Shown here piece after piece: positions 16,105 to 24,153 of a DNA stretch of 50,213 nucleotides; within the stretch, counting starts at the first letter, position 1, and every line of letters starts with the position of its first letter. The position numbers and the translations under genes are program-made. The stretch is taken from NCBI GenBank assembly GCA_009780435.1, contig WRAB01000017.1, positions 1-50,213 on the forward strand, read 5' to 3'. The DNA is from Oscillospiraceae bacterium. GTDB taxonomy: Bacteria; Bacillota; Clostridia; Oscillospirales; Oscillospiraceae. A model generated the notes under the pieces. That model was not told the origin of the DNA and did no database searches. It saw nothing but the letters and a program-made list of their open reading frames with translations.

Positions 16105-16368
16105 CTACTCCCCCAGCCCGCTCTCAATGGCCGACACGACGGCATCCATACAGGCCTGCTCATCTGTGCCGCTAATCCGGAGTTCAATCTCGTCGCCGGA
16201 TTTCACCATGGCGCTGAGCACACTGATCATACTTTTGGCGTTGTATTCCCCGCCCCGGATGCCAAAGAGCACCTCGGATTGAAACGGCGTCACAGTCTTG
16301 ACAAAGAGACCCGCCGGGCGCATGTGTAATCCGGATGGATTTTGAATGGCAATGGTTTTCGTCAACAT
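16105..16368 (-). CDS. ptsH: PTS phosphocarrier protein HPr
   Basis: This 87-residue carrier relays phosphate from Enzyme I to IIA. The active His15 is in SGLHMRPAG. The helix with the regulatory serine seen in Firmicutes is recognisable as NAKSMISVLSAMVKSG, so control by HPr kinase is possible, but the sequence differs from the usual KSIMGVMSLG. It lies immediately upstream of ptsI and downstream of the deacetylase gene in the same operon. Confidence 0.94.
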   Translation of the reverse strand: MLTKTIAIQNPSGLHMRPAGLFVKTVTPFQSEVLFGIRGGEYNAKSMISVLSAMVKSGDEIELRISGTDEQACMDAVVSAIESGLGE

Positions 16369-16387
16369 AGTATCGTCTCCCTTTTAT

Positions 16388-17143
16388 TTATTGGTTGGAT
16401 ATATCCGCAAAAGAGCAGGGTACAATCCCCTTCTCATCCATAAACACACGGAGTTCCTCACTGGTCAGTATCGCCAGCTCATCGACCCGCTGGGTGTTAT
16501 AGGAGGCGGTCTGCCACAGCCAGGGATCCACATAGGCCGGGTGACACATGATCTCCAACTCGTCCCCATTGTCGGAAAGAATCCGCTTTAAATGTGCAAG
16601 GCTGACACCGGCGCCATAGAAGTCCTGGCTAAAGGCCGCCGTCGTCTTGATGTCCGCATACTCACCGGAGAGCAGGGATTTGTCGTGGATCCGTACCGCC
16701 ACCCCGTATTGTTTTGCCAGTTTTAAAAACACGTCTACAATCCCAGGTAGACTGTGCGCGTGATGGTGTCCGTCAAAATGGGTCGGCCAGATGCCCGTGT
16801 GCATGATTTTCTGAATCTGCGCATCATACTCCGTCTCCACCTCGTCCAAGCAGATCTCCCGGGCCTCCACACGCCGGGACAGTTCCGCGGCGGGCAAAAA
16901 TTTCCCCGCATCATCTGTGATGGTGCCATAGGGGCCGCCCAAACTATACCCCGCTGTCAAGACGAGATGGACGCCCACTTTCAGGCCGGGATTTTCACGG
17001 GCCAATTGAATCCCATGGCCAAAGCCCGGCATGTTGGCCATCATGGTCACCGAGCGGACAGGCCCCTTTTCATAGGCCTCCAAAATGCCGTAGTTGACAC
17101 CCTTGGAGAACCCAAAGTCGTCGGCGTTAAATACGACCCTCAT
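16388..17143 (-). CDS. chbG: ChbG/YdjC-family carbohydrate deacetylase
   Basis: A 251-residue metal-dependent deacetylase. The metal-site motifs NADDFGFSKGVN at the N terminus and THFDGHHHAH in the middle are clear, together with VGVHLVLT. In E. coli ChbG removes one acetyl group from diacetylchitobiose 6-phosphate before hydrolysis. Its position beside IIA, IIB and a GH4 enzyme supports the same role here, though a cellobiose-type substrate remains possible for the rest of the locus. The start codon overlaps the IIA stop (ATGA, 17140-17143). Confidence 0.9.
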   Translation of the reverse strand: MRVVFNADDFGFSKGVNYGILEAYEKGPVRSVTMMANMPGFGHGIQLARENPGLKVGVHLVLTAGYSLGGPYGTITDDAGKFLPAAELSRRVEAREICLDEVETEYDAQIQKIMHTGIWPTHFDGHHHAHSLPGIVDVFLKLAKQYGVAVRIHDKSLLSGEYADIKTTAAFSQDFYGAGVSLAHLKRILSDNGDELEIMCHPAYVDPWLWQTASYNTQRVDELAILTSEELRVFMDEKGIVPCSFADISNQ

Positions 17144-17454
17144 TTTGACAACCTCTCGTAGAGTTCTACAATTTCTCCCGCCAAATCCCGGGCCAGCATG
17201 GCCGTCATAATGTGATCCTGGGCGTGGACCATGAACAGGTTCATCTCCGTGCGGTTGCCCCTGGCCTCCTGCTGGATCAAATCCGTCTGCACCCGGTGGG
17301 CCTTGGAGAGCGCCTCATTCGCCTGCTCCAGGGACGCTTTGGCCTCCTGGAGTTTCCCCTCTTTCGCCAGTTGGATCCCCTCCATGGCGTAGCTTTTTGC
17401 ACTGCCCGCGTCAACGATCAAATTCATGATCAGAAGCTCCATATTTGTGTCCAT
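17140..17454 (-). CDS. PTS lactose/cellobiose-family IIA component
   Basis: A 104-residue helical protein that accepts phosphate from HPr and passes it to IIB. The active-site histidine region is VHAQDHIMTAML, as in IIA-Lac/Chb. The ATG at 17454 is supported by GGAG 5 bases upstream. The frame is open upstream into the IIB gene, but that stretch is not IIA-like. It is coupled to the deacetylase gene by an ATGA overlap. Confidence 0.94.
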   Translation of the reverse strand: MDTNMELLIMNLIVDAGSAKSYAMEGIQLAKEGKLQEAKASLEQANEALSKAHRVQTDLIQQEARGNRTEMNLFMVHAQDHIMTAMLARDLAGEIVELYERLSK

Positions 17455-17482
17455 TCGATCTCCACATCCTTCCTGATTTACC

Positions 17483-17788
17483 CTATCCTTGGGCAAGTTG
17501 CAGTATCTGATCCAACACCTTTGCGCCATCCATCCGGCCATAGGCCAGCATATCGACGACGCCTAATTTCACGTCAGTCCCCGCTAATTCTTTGCCCATG
17601 GAGCGCTCCAGATAGCGCACTTGGGGACCCAGCAGGATCACATCGGCATCTTTCAGTTGGGATCTGGCCTCGGCCTCGCCCATGGCTGCGAGATCCAGCT
17701 CCACGTTCCGCTCCTTTGCAACTTTGATCACTTTTTCCACCAGTAAGCTTGTGGACATCCCGGCACAGCAGATAAATAGCACTTTCAC
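17483..17788 (-). CDS. PTS lactose/cellobiose-family IIB component
   Basis: A 101-residue protein with the phosphocysteine loop LFICCAGMSTSLLV at the N terminus. The family usually has a single Cys followed by Ala-Gly or Ala-Gly-Gly; here two cysteines are adjacent (Cys8 and Cys9), and Cys9 is the likely phosphorylated one. The later VILLGPQVRYLE is also typical. It transfers phosphate from IIA to the incoming sugar at the membrane IIC, which is encoded about 5 kb away on the other strand. Confidence 0.94.
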   Translation of the reverse strand: MKVLFICCAGMSTSLLVEKVIKVAKERNVELDLAAMGEAEARSQLKDADVILLGPQVRYLERSMGKELAGTDVKLGVVDMLAYGRMDGAKVLDQILQLAQG

Positions 17789-17818
17789 AACGTCATCTCC
17801 TTGATTAAATTTATTGAT

Positions 17819-18304
17819 TCACCCGGCTCTCTCCCCGCCTTCGGCGAGGGAGCCAAGCGATTGATTCCGCTCTGCTTGTATATGCTGTTCCATGAGATTT
17901 AGCATATATAACACTCGTTTTTCGTTAGTCTTTTTATAGAAAAAATTCATCAACTTAAAGTTGAGTTCGGCAAAGGTATTTGCGGCAACAAAGCCCTCAC
18001 TGTAGGTGACACAAATACGGTCCCCATCCAGCGCCTCGATCTCATAGGCAATGGTGTTCACGCCTTTGTCCGATGCAAAAGCCGCCTCGTAGCAATAGGG
18101 CGGATCAATCTTCGTAAGGGTTACGATAGTGCCCGCTTTTCGCCCCAGCTTCGTGGCCAATTGCTTCTGATAGGTATAGCCGCTGACGATTTGTTCCGCA
18201 GAAATCTCCGCATTGGTCGCCGCCTTGATATCGTGCATAACAGAGGTGCGCAGCAGAGAAAAAAACTCGTCAGCTGTGCAGTTTAGTTCCACGTCCAGTT
18301 TCAT
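17819..18304 (-). CDS. DUF3284 protein associated with PTS operons
   Basis: A 161-residue cytoplasmic protein. The beginning (KLDVELNCTADEFFSLL) and the overall pattern match DUF3284, a family found almost only beside cellobiose-type PTS genes in Firmicutes. Its function is unknown; the fold may resemble START/polyketide-cyclase proteins. The last ten residues (SLAEGGERAG) are encoded by an imperfect palindrome at about 17829-17852, so the original C terminus seems to have been replaced by a repeat element. It lies between IIB and the GH4 gene. Confidence 0.82.
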   Translation of the reverse strand: MKLDVELNCTADEFFSLLRTSVMHDIKAATNAEISAEQIVSGYTYQKQLATKLGRKAGTIVTLTKIDPPYCYEAAFASDKGVNTIAYEIEALDGDRICVTYSEGFVAANTFAELNFKLMNFFYKKTNEKRVLYMLNLMEQHIQAERNQSLGSLAEGGERAG

Positions 18305-18328
18305 AGAAGCCCCGCCTTTCTTGGCCGC

Positions 18329-19639
18329 TTAAAACTGCGGCAGATGCTCTTTATGCGCCTCCAAGAGCGCATCAAAAACTTGATTTGCCCGTTTATCACT
18401 GGGGCAGAGGGGATTAATATTCAAGGCTGCAATGGCGGCGGTGCGATCCCCGTTCACTGCGGCCTCCGCAACCAGCCGCTCAAAGGACTTGATCACTTGG
18501 ATGCTGCCGTTGATCTGCATCTTAAATTCACCCAGTGCAATGGGTTTGGGGCCGTCTTTCGTAATGACGCAGGCGGCCTCCAGTACGCTGTCGTCTGGCA
18601 AGCTCGTACTTGTGCCGTTATTTTTAATGTTTACGTACTGGATATCGCACGTATCATTATACAGAGAACTGATAAGATTACACGCCGCATCGGAGTAGAG
18701 GGCGCCGCCTCTTTTCTCCAACTGTTTTGGCTTTTCTTTTAAGGCCTCGTCCTGATACAGTGCAAACAACTCCGCCTCAACCCCTTTGATCACTTCTCCC
18801 CGAACTTCCCCTCTCTCGTATTCTTTCAACTGCTTATTCAGTTGATCTTCCGTGAAGAAGAAGTAGTTGTGGTAGGGACAGGGAATGGCCTGGAGCCCTC
18901 TGATCAAATCCGCTGAATATTCGATGGCGTCAATATTCCGCATGGATTCATTTTTTGCGTTCTCAATATAGCCGTCGATGACTTTCTCAAACACGCTTGC
19001 GCCGTCCAAGAAAATATCCGTCGCAAAGATATGGTGGTTGACCCCTTGGATCTCCATACGCAGTCTGGACAGATCCACATCCATCACCTTGGCAAATCCG
19101 TTTAGCATCCCAATGGGGACGTTACACAACCCGATGGATTTTTTGAAGTTCGTATGCCGCACAATGGTCTCTGTGATGATCCCCACGGGATTTGTAAAGT
19201 TGATCAACCAGGCGTCGGGACACAGTTCCTCCATGTCTTTCACAATGTCCAAAATGACCGGAATGGTGCGAAAGGCCTTAAACATCCCCCCGGCACCGTT
19301 GGTCTCCTGCCCCAACATGCCGTGCTCAATGGAAATCCGCTCGTCTTTGATCCGAGCCTCCAATTGGCCCGCCCGCAGTTGGGTCGTCACAAAATCGGCG
19401 CCTTTTAGGGCCTCCCGCCGATTGAGAGACGGTATAATTTTAATTGGGAGATTCGCCTGCTCTACCATTCTCTGGGCCAATTTGCTGACAATTTCTAATT
19501 TCTCTCTGCCCGCTTCAATATCCACCAGCCACAGCTCTGTAATTGGCAGTTTGTCGTACCGATTGATAAAGCCCTCCACCAACTCCGGCGTATAACTGCT
19601 CCCACCGCCGATGGTGACAATTTTCAGTCCTGTTTTCAT
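18329..19639 (-). CDS. Glycoside hydrolase family 4 6-phospho-beta-glucosidase
   Basis: The 436-residue enzyme hydrolyses phosphorylated disaccharides by an NAD- and metal-dependent oxidation-elimination mechanism. The dinucleotide motif GGGSSYTPEL is at the N terminus, followed by TNPVGI, the metal-binding Cys in LCNVPIG and the His in GVNHH. These match CelF/ChbF/LicH. It would cleave the disaccharide 6-phosphate delivered by the PTS to a hexose 6-phosphate and a free sugar. The start overlaps the stop of the ROK kinase gene (19636-19639). Confidence 0.94.
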   Translation of the reverse strand: MKTGLKIVTIGGGSSYTPELVEGFINRYDKLPITELWLVDIEAGREKLEIVSKLAQRMVEQANLPIKIIPSLNRREALKGADFVTTQLRAGQLEARIKDERISIEHGMLGQETNGAGGMFKAFRTIPVILDIVKDMEELCPDAWLINFTNPVGIITETIVRHTNFKKSIGLCNVPIGMLNGFAKVMDVDLSRLRMEIQGVNHHIFATDIFLDGASVFEKVIDGYIENAKNESMRNIDAIEYSADLIRGLQAIPCPYHNYFFFTEDQLNKQLKEYERGEVRGEVIKGVEAELFALYQDEALKEKPKQLEKRGGALYSDAACNLISSLYNDTCDIQYVNIKNNGTSTSLPDDSVLEAACVITKDGPKPIALGEFKMQINGSIQVIKSFERLVAEAAVNGDRTAAIAALNINPLCPSDKRANQVFDALLEAHKEHLPQF

Positions 19640-20514
19640 ATCGCATTTCCTTCCGTTGTGATCAATTTATAAATCGCCCCGATCTTGCCGGCATCGTTAC
19701 CGAACAGACAGGGCGCCGCTGTCCATTGAAAGTCGTATTGTTTCATATCCGCCAAGACGGTGTTGATATCTGCAATCAACCGGGGCTGTGCGCTGATCCC
19801 GCCGCCGATCAATATCTTATCCGGATCAATGCCCACCGCGACATTGTATATCCCTTTGGCCAACTCCCTGACCCAGTTGTCATACACGGCCTTGACCTCG
19901 GCCTGATCCAAGGCCTCAAACAGCGCTTTCCCCGTTGTGATCCCGGATGCCGTCCGCTCCTTGATTTGCGCTAAGAGGATTGACGTAGCGCCCGTATCGC
20001 TCAAGGTCACGTATCCGTCGGCGGCGGTATCCATGATCATACAGCCAAACTCTCCGGCAAAGCTATGAGAACCCGCATGTAATTTTCCGTCAATGACCAA
20101 TCCCCCGCCAATCCCTGTGCCAATGGTCACGCAGATAAAAGTTTCACAGTCTCGCCCATTCCCCAGCCATAACTCCGCCAGGATGGCACAGTTGGCGTCA
20201 TTTTCAATACTGACGGGGCGTTGAAACCGCTCGCGCAATATGCCCCGCAAGTCTTTCTGATCCAGGGCGACACAGGCGCCGCCTGCGCTGATGATCCCGG
20301 TGTGTTTATCCACCCCGCCGGGGACGCTTAGGCCAATCCCGTCAATGTCCGGGAACTCGCTGATGATCTCGGTCAAAATCGAGAGGATTTTATCAAAATC
20401 GTCCCGGACGCTGGGTAGCTCTCCGCCGGCGGACAACGATTCACCCGTCTCGCTGTATACGCCGTATTTGACGTGGGTGCCGCCGATATCAATGCCTAAA
20501 TACCGCTTCATCAC
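19636..20514 (-). CDS. ROK-family sugar kinase
   Basis: A 292-residue kinase with the ATP motif GIDIGGTHVKYG, the substrate motif ENDANCAILAE and GTGIGGGLVIDG. The cysteine-rich zinc site usual in ROK proteins is reduced to a single Cys (AGEFGCM), as in BglK-type beta-glucoside kinases and some others. Here it is the first gene of the operon that encodes the GH4 enzyme and the PTS parts. It may phosphorylate the free glucose, glucosamine or N-acetylglucosamine released by the GH4 enzyme, or act on an unphosphorylated disaccharide. The choice is not settled by sequence. Confidence 0.9.
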   Translation of the reverse strand: MMKRYLGIDIGGTHVKYGVYSETGESLSAGGELPSVRDDFDKILSILTEIISEFPDIDGIGLSVPGGVDKHTGIISAGGACVALDQKDLRGILRERFQRPVSIENDANCAILAELWLGNGRDCETFICVTIGTGIGGGLVIDGKLHAGSHSFAGEFGCMIMDTAADGYVTLSDTGATSILLAQIKERTASGITTGKALFEALDQAEVKAVYDNWVRELAKGIYNVAVGIDPDKILIGGGISAQPRLIADINTVLADMKQYDFQWTAAPCLFGNDAGKIGAIYKLITTEGNAI

Positions 20515-20539
20515 AACGCCTCCTTTTGGTTATTTTCTG

Positions 20540-20570
20540 TGTGTTTCCCCGCCGAAGGCGGAAAAACACA
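20540..20570 (-). other. Imperfect palindrome in the leader of the PTS/ROK operon
   Basis: TGTGTTTCCCCGCC (20540-20553) and GGCGGAAAAACACA (20557-20570) pair with two mismatches. The 12-mer CGCCGAAGGCGG in its centre also occurs, in reverse complement, in the palindrome at the end of the DUF3284 gene. It lies between the ROK kinase start and the divergent MocR promoter. Confidence 0.6.
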
Positions 20571-20580
20571 TATGAAAAAA

Positions 20581-20609
20581 TTGTACAGGTACAGTTTTTG
20601 TTGTATACT
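20581..20609 (+). promoter_or_regulatory. Promoter and inverted repeat upstream of the MocR-type regulator
   Basis: TTGTAC (20581-20586), a 17-base spacer and TATACT (20604-20609) form a good promoter. The inverted repeat TGTAC-AG-GTACA (20582-20593) overlaps the -35 hexamer and is a plausible operator for the GntR-type DNA-binding domain of the gene that follows, and so for control of the divergent operon. Confidence 0.7.
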
Positions 20610-20640
20610 ATGGGCAAAAGCGAAATGGGGGCGCGATACC

Positions 20641-21987
20641 ATGAAAATCTACGAACAAATATGCCAGGATTTAAAGCGGGATATCATCAACAAAAAGATC
20701 AAACAGGGCGAACGGCTGCCCTCGTTAATTGCCATCAGCAGACACTATCAGTGCAGCAAGGGGACTGTCATCAAAGCATTCGAGCAACTTCGCACCCAGC
20801 GGATCATTTTCTCCAAACCCCAGAGCGGATACTATGTGGCGGATAATCTCATGCGGGAAGACGACCACCCCAAAGGATTTCTCCTGGACAGCGGCAATCC
20901 CACTATCGGTTCTTTTTCAACCTTTGATGTCAGCCACTGCCTGCATCTCGCCGCAGAATTATATTCCAAGTATTCCATCGACGTCACCTTGAGCGGCGTC
21001 CCGTCCTTAAATGCGCTTTTGCCCGACTACTTGGCGCGAGAAGGCGTCTATGCAAAAACAAGAAATATTCACTTAATTCAAGGGATCACGCCCGTGCTGA
21101 CCTTTCTCACCCTATACCCCTTTCCCAACGGAAAGAAGACGGTTCTCATCGAGGAACCCACCTCGAAACACTATGTATCCTTTTTAAAGTCCATCGATGT
21201 AAACGTGCTGACCATCCGCAGAGATGAGACCGGTATAGATTTAAAGCAGTTGGAGGCCTATTTCAAGCACGGAGACATCAAGTTTTTCTTTGTGATCCCC
21301 CGCAATCACAACCCACTGGGGACGATCCTCTCCCACCATCAGAGAAAGACCATCATGGAACTGGCGCTGAAATATGACGTATACATTGTGGAGGACGACT
21401 ATTTTGGCGGCACCCATAAACTGCCGAAATATGTACCGATCCACTTCTTCTCTTATCAGAAACACTGTATCTATTTGAGAAGCTTCAGCAAAGTGCTCCC
21501 CATGCTGCGGATCGCCATCGCTGTGATTCCCGATGAATTCCAAGAGACCTTTGACACCATCTCACAGCAGTCCTACTACTATTCCTACCACATGCCCGAT
21601 CTGATCTCACAGGCGACTTACGAGGCCTATCTGCGAAGTTCTCTGTTTGAAAAACACTACGCCCAGATCAGCCACTCCATCCACGAGAAGCTGAAACTGG
21701 CGAGGGGCGTCACGTCTGCATGGGATCCCCGATACGTCTCTCTCATCGGCGCAAAGTCGGGATATTATTTTACATTAAAACTCCACCCCGATATGAATGT
21801 TGACACAGTCGTCAGCAAGTTGCACCAGAAAAATATCTATATCGCCTCCAACGAGCGGGCGTTTTATAACAGCGACAATTTCGACAACAGTGTGCGGATC
21901 AGTATTGCGAAAGTATCCCTAGAGCACCTAAAAGAAGTATTACACACCATTTATGAAGTGATCTTAGATTTAAAAACGGGCGAATAA
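20641..21987 (+). CDS. MocR-type regulator (GntR DNA-binding domain plus aminotransferase-like domain)
   Basis: The 448-residue protein has an N-terminal GntR winged helix (about 1-68, LPSLIAISRHYQCSKGTVIK) and a large fold-type-I aminotransferase-like domain. The PLP-contact residues are all present: Asn in PRNHNPLG (221-227), Asp253 in EDDYF, the Schiff-base Lys284 in SFSK and the Arg in NSVRIS. Such regulators (GabR, PdxR, TauR) sense PLP or amines. It is divergent from the PTS/ROK operon and upstream of the IIC gene, so it likely controls both. The ATG at 20641 gives a start right at the HTH domain; GGGGGCG upstream is a weak ribosome site. Confidence 0.9.
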   Translation: MKIYEQICQDLKRDIINKKIKQGERLPSLIAISRHYQCSKGTVIKAFEQLRTQRIIFSKPQSGYYVADNLMREDDHPKGFLLDSGNPTIGSFSTFDVSHCLHLAAELYSKYSIDVTLSGVPSLNALLPDYLAREGVYAKTRNIHLIQGITPVLTFLTLYPFPNGKKTVLIEEPTSKHYVSFLKSIDVNVLTIRRDETGIDLKQLEAYFKHGDIKFFFVIPRNHNPLGTILSHHQRKTIMELALKYDVYIVEDDYFGGTHKLPKYVPIHFFSYQKHCIYLRSFSKVLPMLRIAIAVIPDEFQETFDTISQQSYYYSYHMPDLISQATYEAYLRSSLFEKHYAQISHSIHEKLKLARGVTSAWDPRYVSLIGAKSGYYFTLKLHPDMNVDTVVSKLHQKNIYIASNERAFYNSDNFDNSVRISIAKVSLEHLKEVLHTIYEVILDLKTGE

Positions 21988-22085
21988 AGCCAATTTATAT
22001 CTGCAAATTTAGTATAGCACAAGGGGGCAATATATCAAATCAAACAAATCGCAAATTATACCAGCACAATTAAAAGTTTGCTCAA

Positions 22086-22114
22086 TTGAAAAATCGGCGC
22101 TATATGTTTATATT
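22086..22114 (+). promoter_or_regulatory. Promoter ahead of the small ORFs and PTS IIC
   Basis: TTGAAA (22086-22091), a 17-base spacer and TATATT (22109-22114) lie in an AT-rich 234-base gap after the regulator gene. It would drive the two small genes and IIC. CAATTG overlaps the -35 region. Confidence 0.65.
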
Positions 22115-22221
22115 AAAAACATACACAACATGCACAAAAATAGGAAGATATTGAATGACTTTTTCATCCTTATACATTGCTTTTGTCTGCAGGTATTCTA
22201 TTTTTCACAAGGAGTATCCAT

Positions 22222-22443
22222 ATGATTATAGTTTCAAGCCCCATGCAGCAAAATGAGATCACGGAACTGCTCACCGGCTACAACGGCGGGGATTTTACGT
22301 TTCGTTTCAAAGAAAAAGGTGGGATTCGACTGTTCTTTGAAGTGACCGGCGACAGTAGAGAGGCCGCACGGAAAGCAAGGGAGCTAATCAAATCCACACC
22401 CTGGGGAGCTATCCTCTATTTCCAATCCATTGCGGCAGAATAA
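22222..22443 (+). CDS. Small unknown protein, first in the IIC transcript
   Basis: A 73-residue soluble protein starting at an ATG with AAGGAG 7 bases upstream. It begins with a beta-strand pattern (MIIVSSPM), has no membrane segment or signal peptide, and contains the helix SREAARKARELIKS. I do not recognise a family. Length and alternating pattern suggest a small alpha/beta domain. Its place directly upstream of a membrane protein and the PTS IIC gene points to a PTS-related accessory role, which is inference only. Confidence 0.65.
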   Translation: MIIVSSPMQQNEITELLTGYNGGDFTFRFKEKGGIRLFFEVTGDSREAARKARELIKSTPWGAILYFQSIAAE

Positions 22444-22471
22444 CTTGTACGCACAGCACAGGAGACAGCGC

Positions 22472-22666
22472 ATGATTAAAAATGGATTGTTTTTATGCAG
22501 CATCGGTCTTTTGGTCTTTATCTTTTCGGTCAATCCGGAGAGCTTGGAGTACAATTTCGTGACCATGGGCATCGCCGTCACCCTGATTGTCCTCGGCGGA
22601 TTCCTTTTCTTCAAAGGCCGCAAGAGAGAACGTTCCAAAACGAAAGACGATACAGATGAAACATAG
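22472..22666 (+). CDS. Small two-helix membrane protein of unknown function
   Basis: A 64-residue protein with two hydrophobic segments (about residues 4-20 and 29-48) and a strongly charged C-terminal tail (GRKRERSKTKDD). GGAGA lies upstream of the ATG. It is located 28 bases after the previous small gene and 70 bases before IIC. No family was recognised. Confidence 0.62.
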   Translation: MIKNGLFLCSIGLLVFIFSVNPESLEYNFVTMGIAVTLIVLGGFLFFKGRKRERSKTKDDTDET

Positions 22667-22736
22667 ACACGGGAATCCAAGTTGGTTTTAAAGGGTGCAA
22701 TCCTTTAAAATATATTTTGTAATTGGAGGAGTAGCA

Positions 22737-24059
22737 ATGAACGGATTAGTAGGCTTTCTGGAACGCTCTATCGTACCTATAGCTGCAAAAATTGGTTCAC
22801 AAAAACACCTGGTGGCAATCAGGGACGCTTTCATCGGCCTGATGCCGGTAACTATGGCGGGCTCATTCGCCGTGCTCTTGAACGTATTTCTGCGTGACCT
22901 CCCGAACGAGTGGTGGGGTGCAGGCAACGGGGTTACCGCAACCTTCGCCTGGCTCATCGGGATGAACGGCCATGTCTGGCAGGGATCTCTCGCCATTTTC
23001 GCCATCTTATTTGCCCTGTCTCTCGGCTACAACATCGCAAAAGCCTATGATGTCGATCCCCTGTCGGGCGCTCTGGTCTCCCTCTCGGCATTTATCATGG
23101 GCCTGCCCGCCGTGGCAACCATTGGAGAGGAAGCGGGTTGGGGTTTCTTCAATTTCGCCGCACACTTCGGCGCAAGAGGACTGTTCACCGTCTTACTCAT
23201 AGGATTTCTCTCTGTCATTATATTCTGTAAATTTATGCAGTGGAATATCACCATCAAAATGCCTGAATCCGTACCGCCAGCGGTTTCTAAAGCATTCGCT
23301 GCCATCATTCCGGGTGCAGTCGCCCTCTATGTGGCAGCACTTGTCTACTACTTATTCGGATTTTTCACCGGCGGAGAATCCCTCATTGAATGGATTATTG
23401 AAACCATCCAAGCACCGCTGATGGGTCTGTCACAGGGCTATGGCGCTGTCCTTGTGATTGTACTTCTCGTACACCTCTTCTGGTTCTTTGGGTTACACGG
23501 CGCAAATATTATGCAGGCGATTCTGCAACCCCTCTACGGCGCTGCCGGAATAGAAAACGCCAACGCCTTTGAGATGGGCGCTGAAATCCCCTTCCAGTGG
23601 GTGGCCGGCTCCTTTGACGCATTTGTATGGCCCGGCGGCTCCGGCGCTACACTGCTGTTATTGGTCGCAATTCTAGTTTTCTCAAAGCGTTCCGACTACA
23701 AGATGGTCGGTAAATTGGGCATCGGCCCAGGCGTATTTAATATCAATGAACCCGTCATGTTCGGTCTCCCTGTCGTGCTGAATCCACTGTTGCTCGTCCC
23801 CTTCGTCCTAGCACCCGTTGCAATGGCGACCATTGCCTACGCCGCAACCATGCTCGGATGGGTGGATCCCGTAGTTGTCCCCATCACTTGGGTCATGCCA
23901 GTTGGCATCAGCGGTTTCCTTGCAACAGCAGGTGACTGGCGCTCCATTATCCTGTCCCTTGTAAACGTCGCAGTTGGACTTATCATCTATATACCGTTCG
24001 TTATCGCCGCAAACTCTCCGAAACTCGGCGGCGGTGACGCCCAGGCTGAGCAGGAATAA
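22737..24059 (+). CDS. PTS lactose/cellobiose-family IIC permease
   Basis: A 440-residue integral membrane protein that carries the sugar across the membrane during phosphorylation. The conserved features LMPVTMAGSFAVLL, HLFWFFGLHGANIM and FNINEPVMFGLPVVLNP are diagnostic for the IIC-Lac/Cel/Chb family. The ATG at 22737 follows GGAGGA. It is the only IIC in the window and therefore the likely partner of the IIA and IIB encoded on the other strand at 17.1-17.8 kb. A terminator follows. Confidence 0.95.
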   Translation: MNGLVGFLERSIVPIAAKIGSQKHLVAIRDAFIGLMPVTMAGSFAVLLNVFLRDLPNEWWGAGNGVTATFAWLIGMNGHVWQGSLAIFAILFALSLGYNIAKAYDVDPLSGALVSLSAFIMGLPAVATIGEEAGWGFFNFAAHFGARGLFTVLLIGFLSVIIFCKFMQWNITIKMPESVPPAVSKAFAAIIPGAVALYVAALVYYLFGFFTGGESLIEWIIETIQAPLMGLSQGYGAVLVIVLLVHLFWFFGLHGANIMQAILQPLYGAAGIENANAFEMGAEIPFQWVAGSFDAFVWPGGSGATLLLLVAILVFSKRSDYKMVGKLGIGPGVFNINEPVMFGLPVVLNPLLLVPFVLAPVAMATIAYAATMLGWVDPVVVPITWVMPVGISGFLATAGDWRSIILSLVNVAVGLIIYIPFVIAANSPKLGGGDAQAEQE

Positions 24060-24085
24060 AAACCGTTGTAGCATATACAAGCAAA

Positions 24086-24126
24086 TTCCCTGCGCTGAAA
24101 AAATCGGCGCAGGGAGTTTTTTATTT
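24086..24126 (+). terminator. Terminator after PTS IIC
   Basis: CCCTGCGC (24088-24095) pairs with GCGCAGGG (24107-24114), followed by AGTTTTTTATTTT. This is a clear Rho-independent terminator 28 bases after the IIC stop. Confidence 0.9.
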
Positions 24127-24153
24127 TGTGCACAAGGTGACTCTCACATTCTC

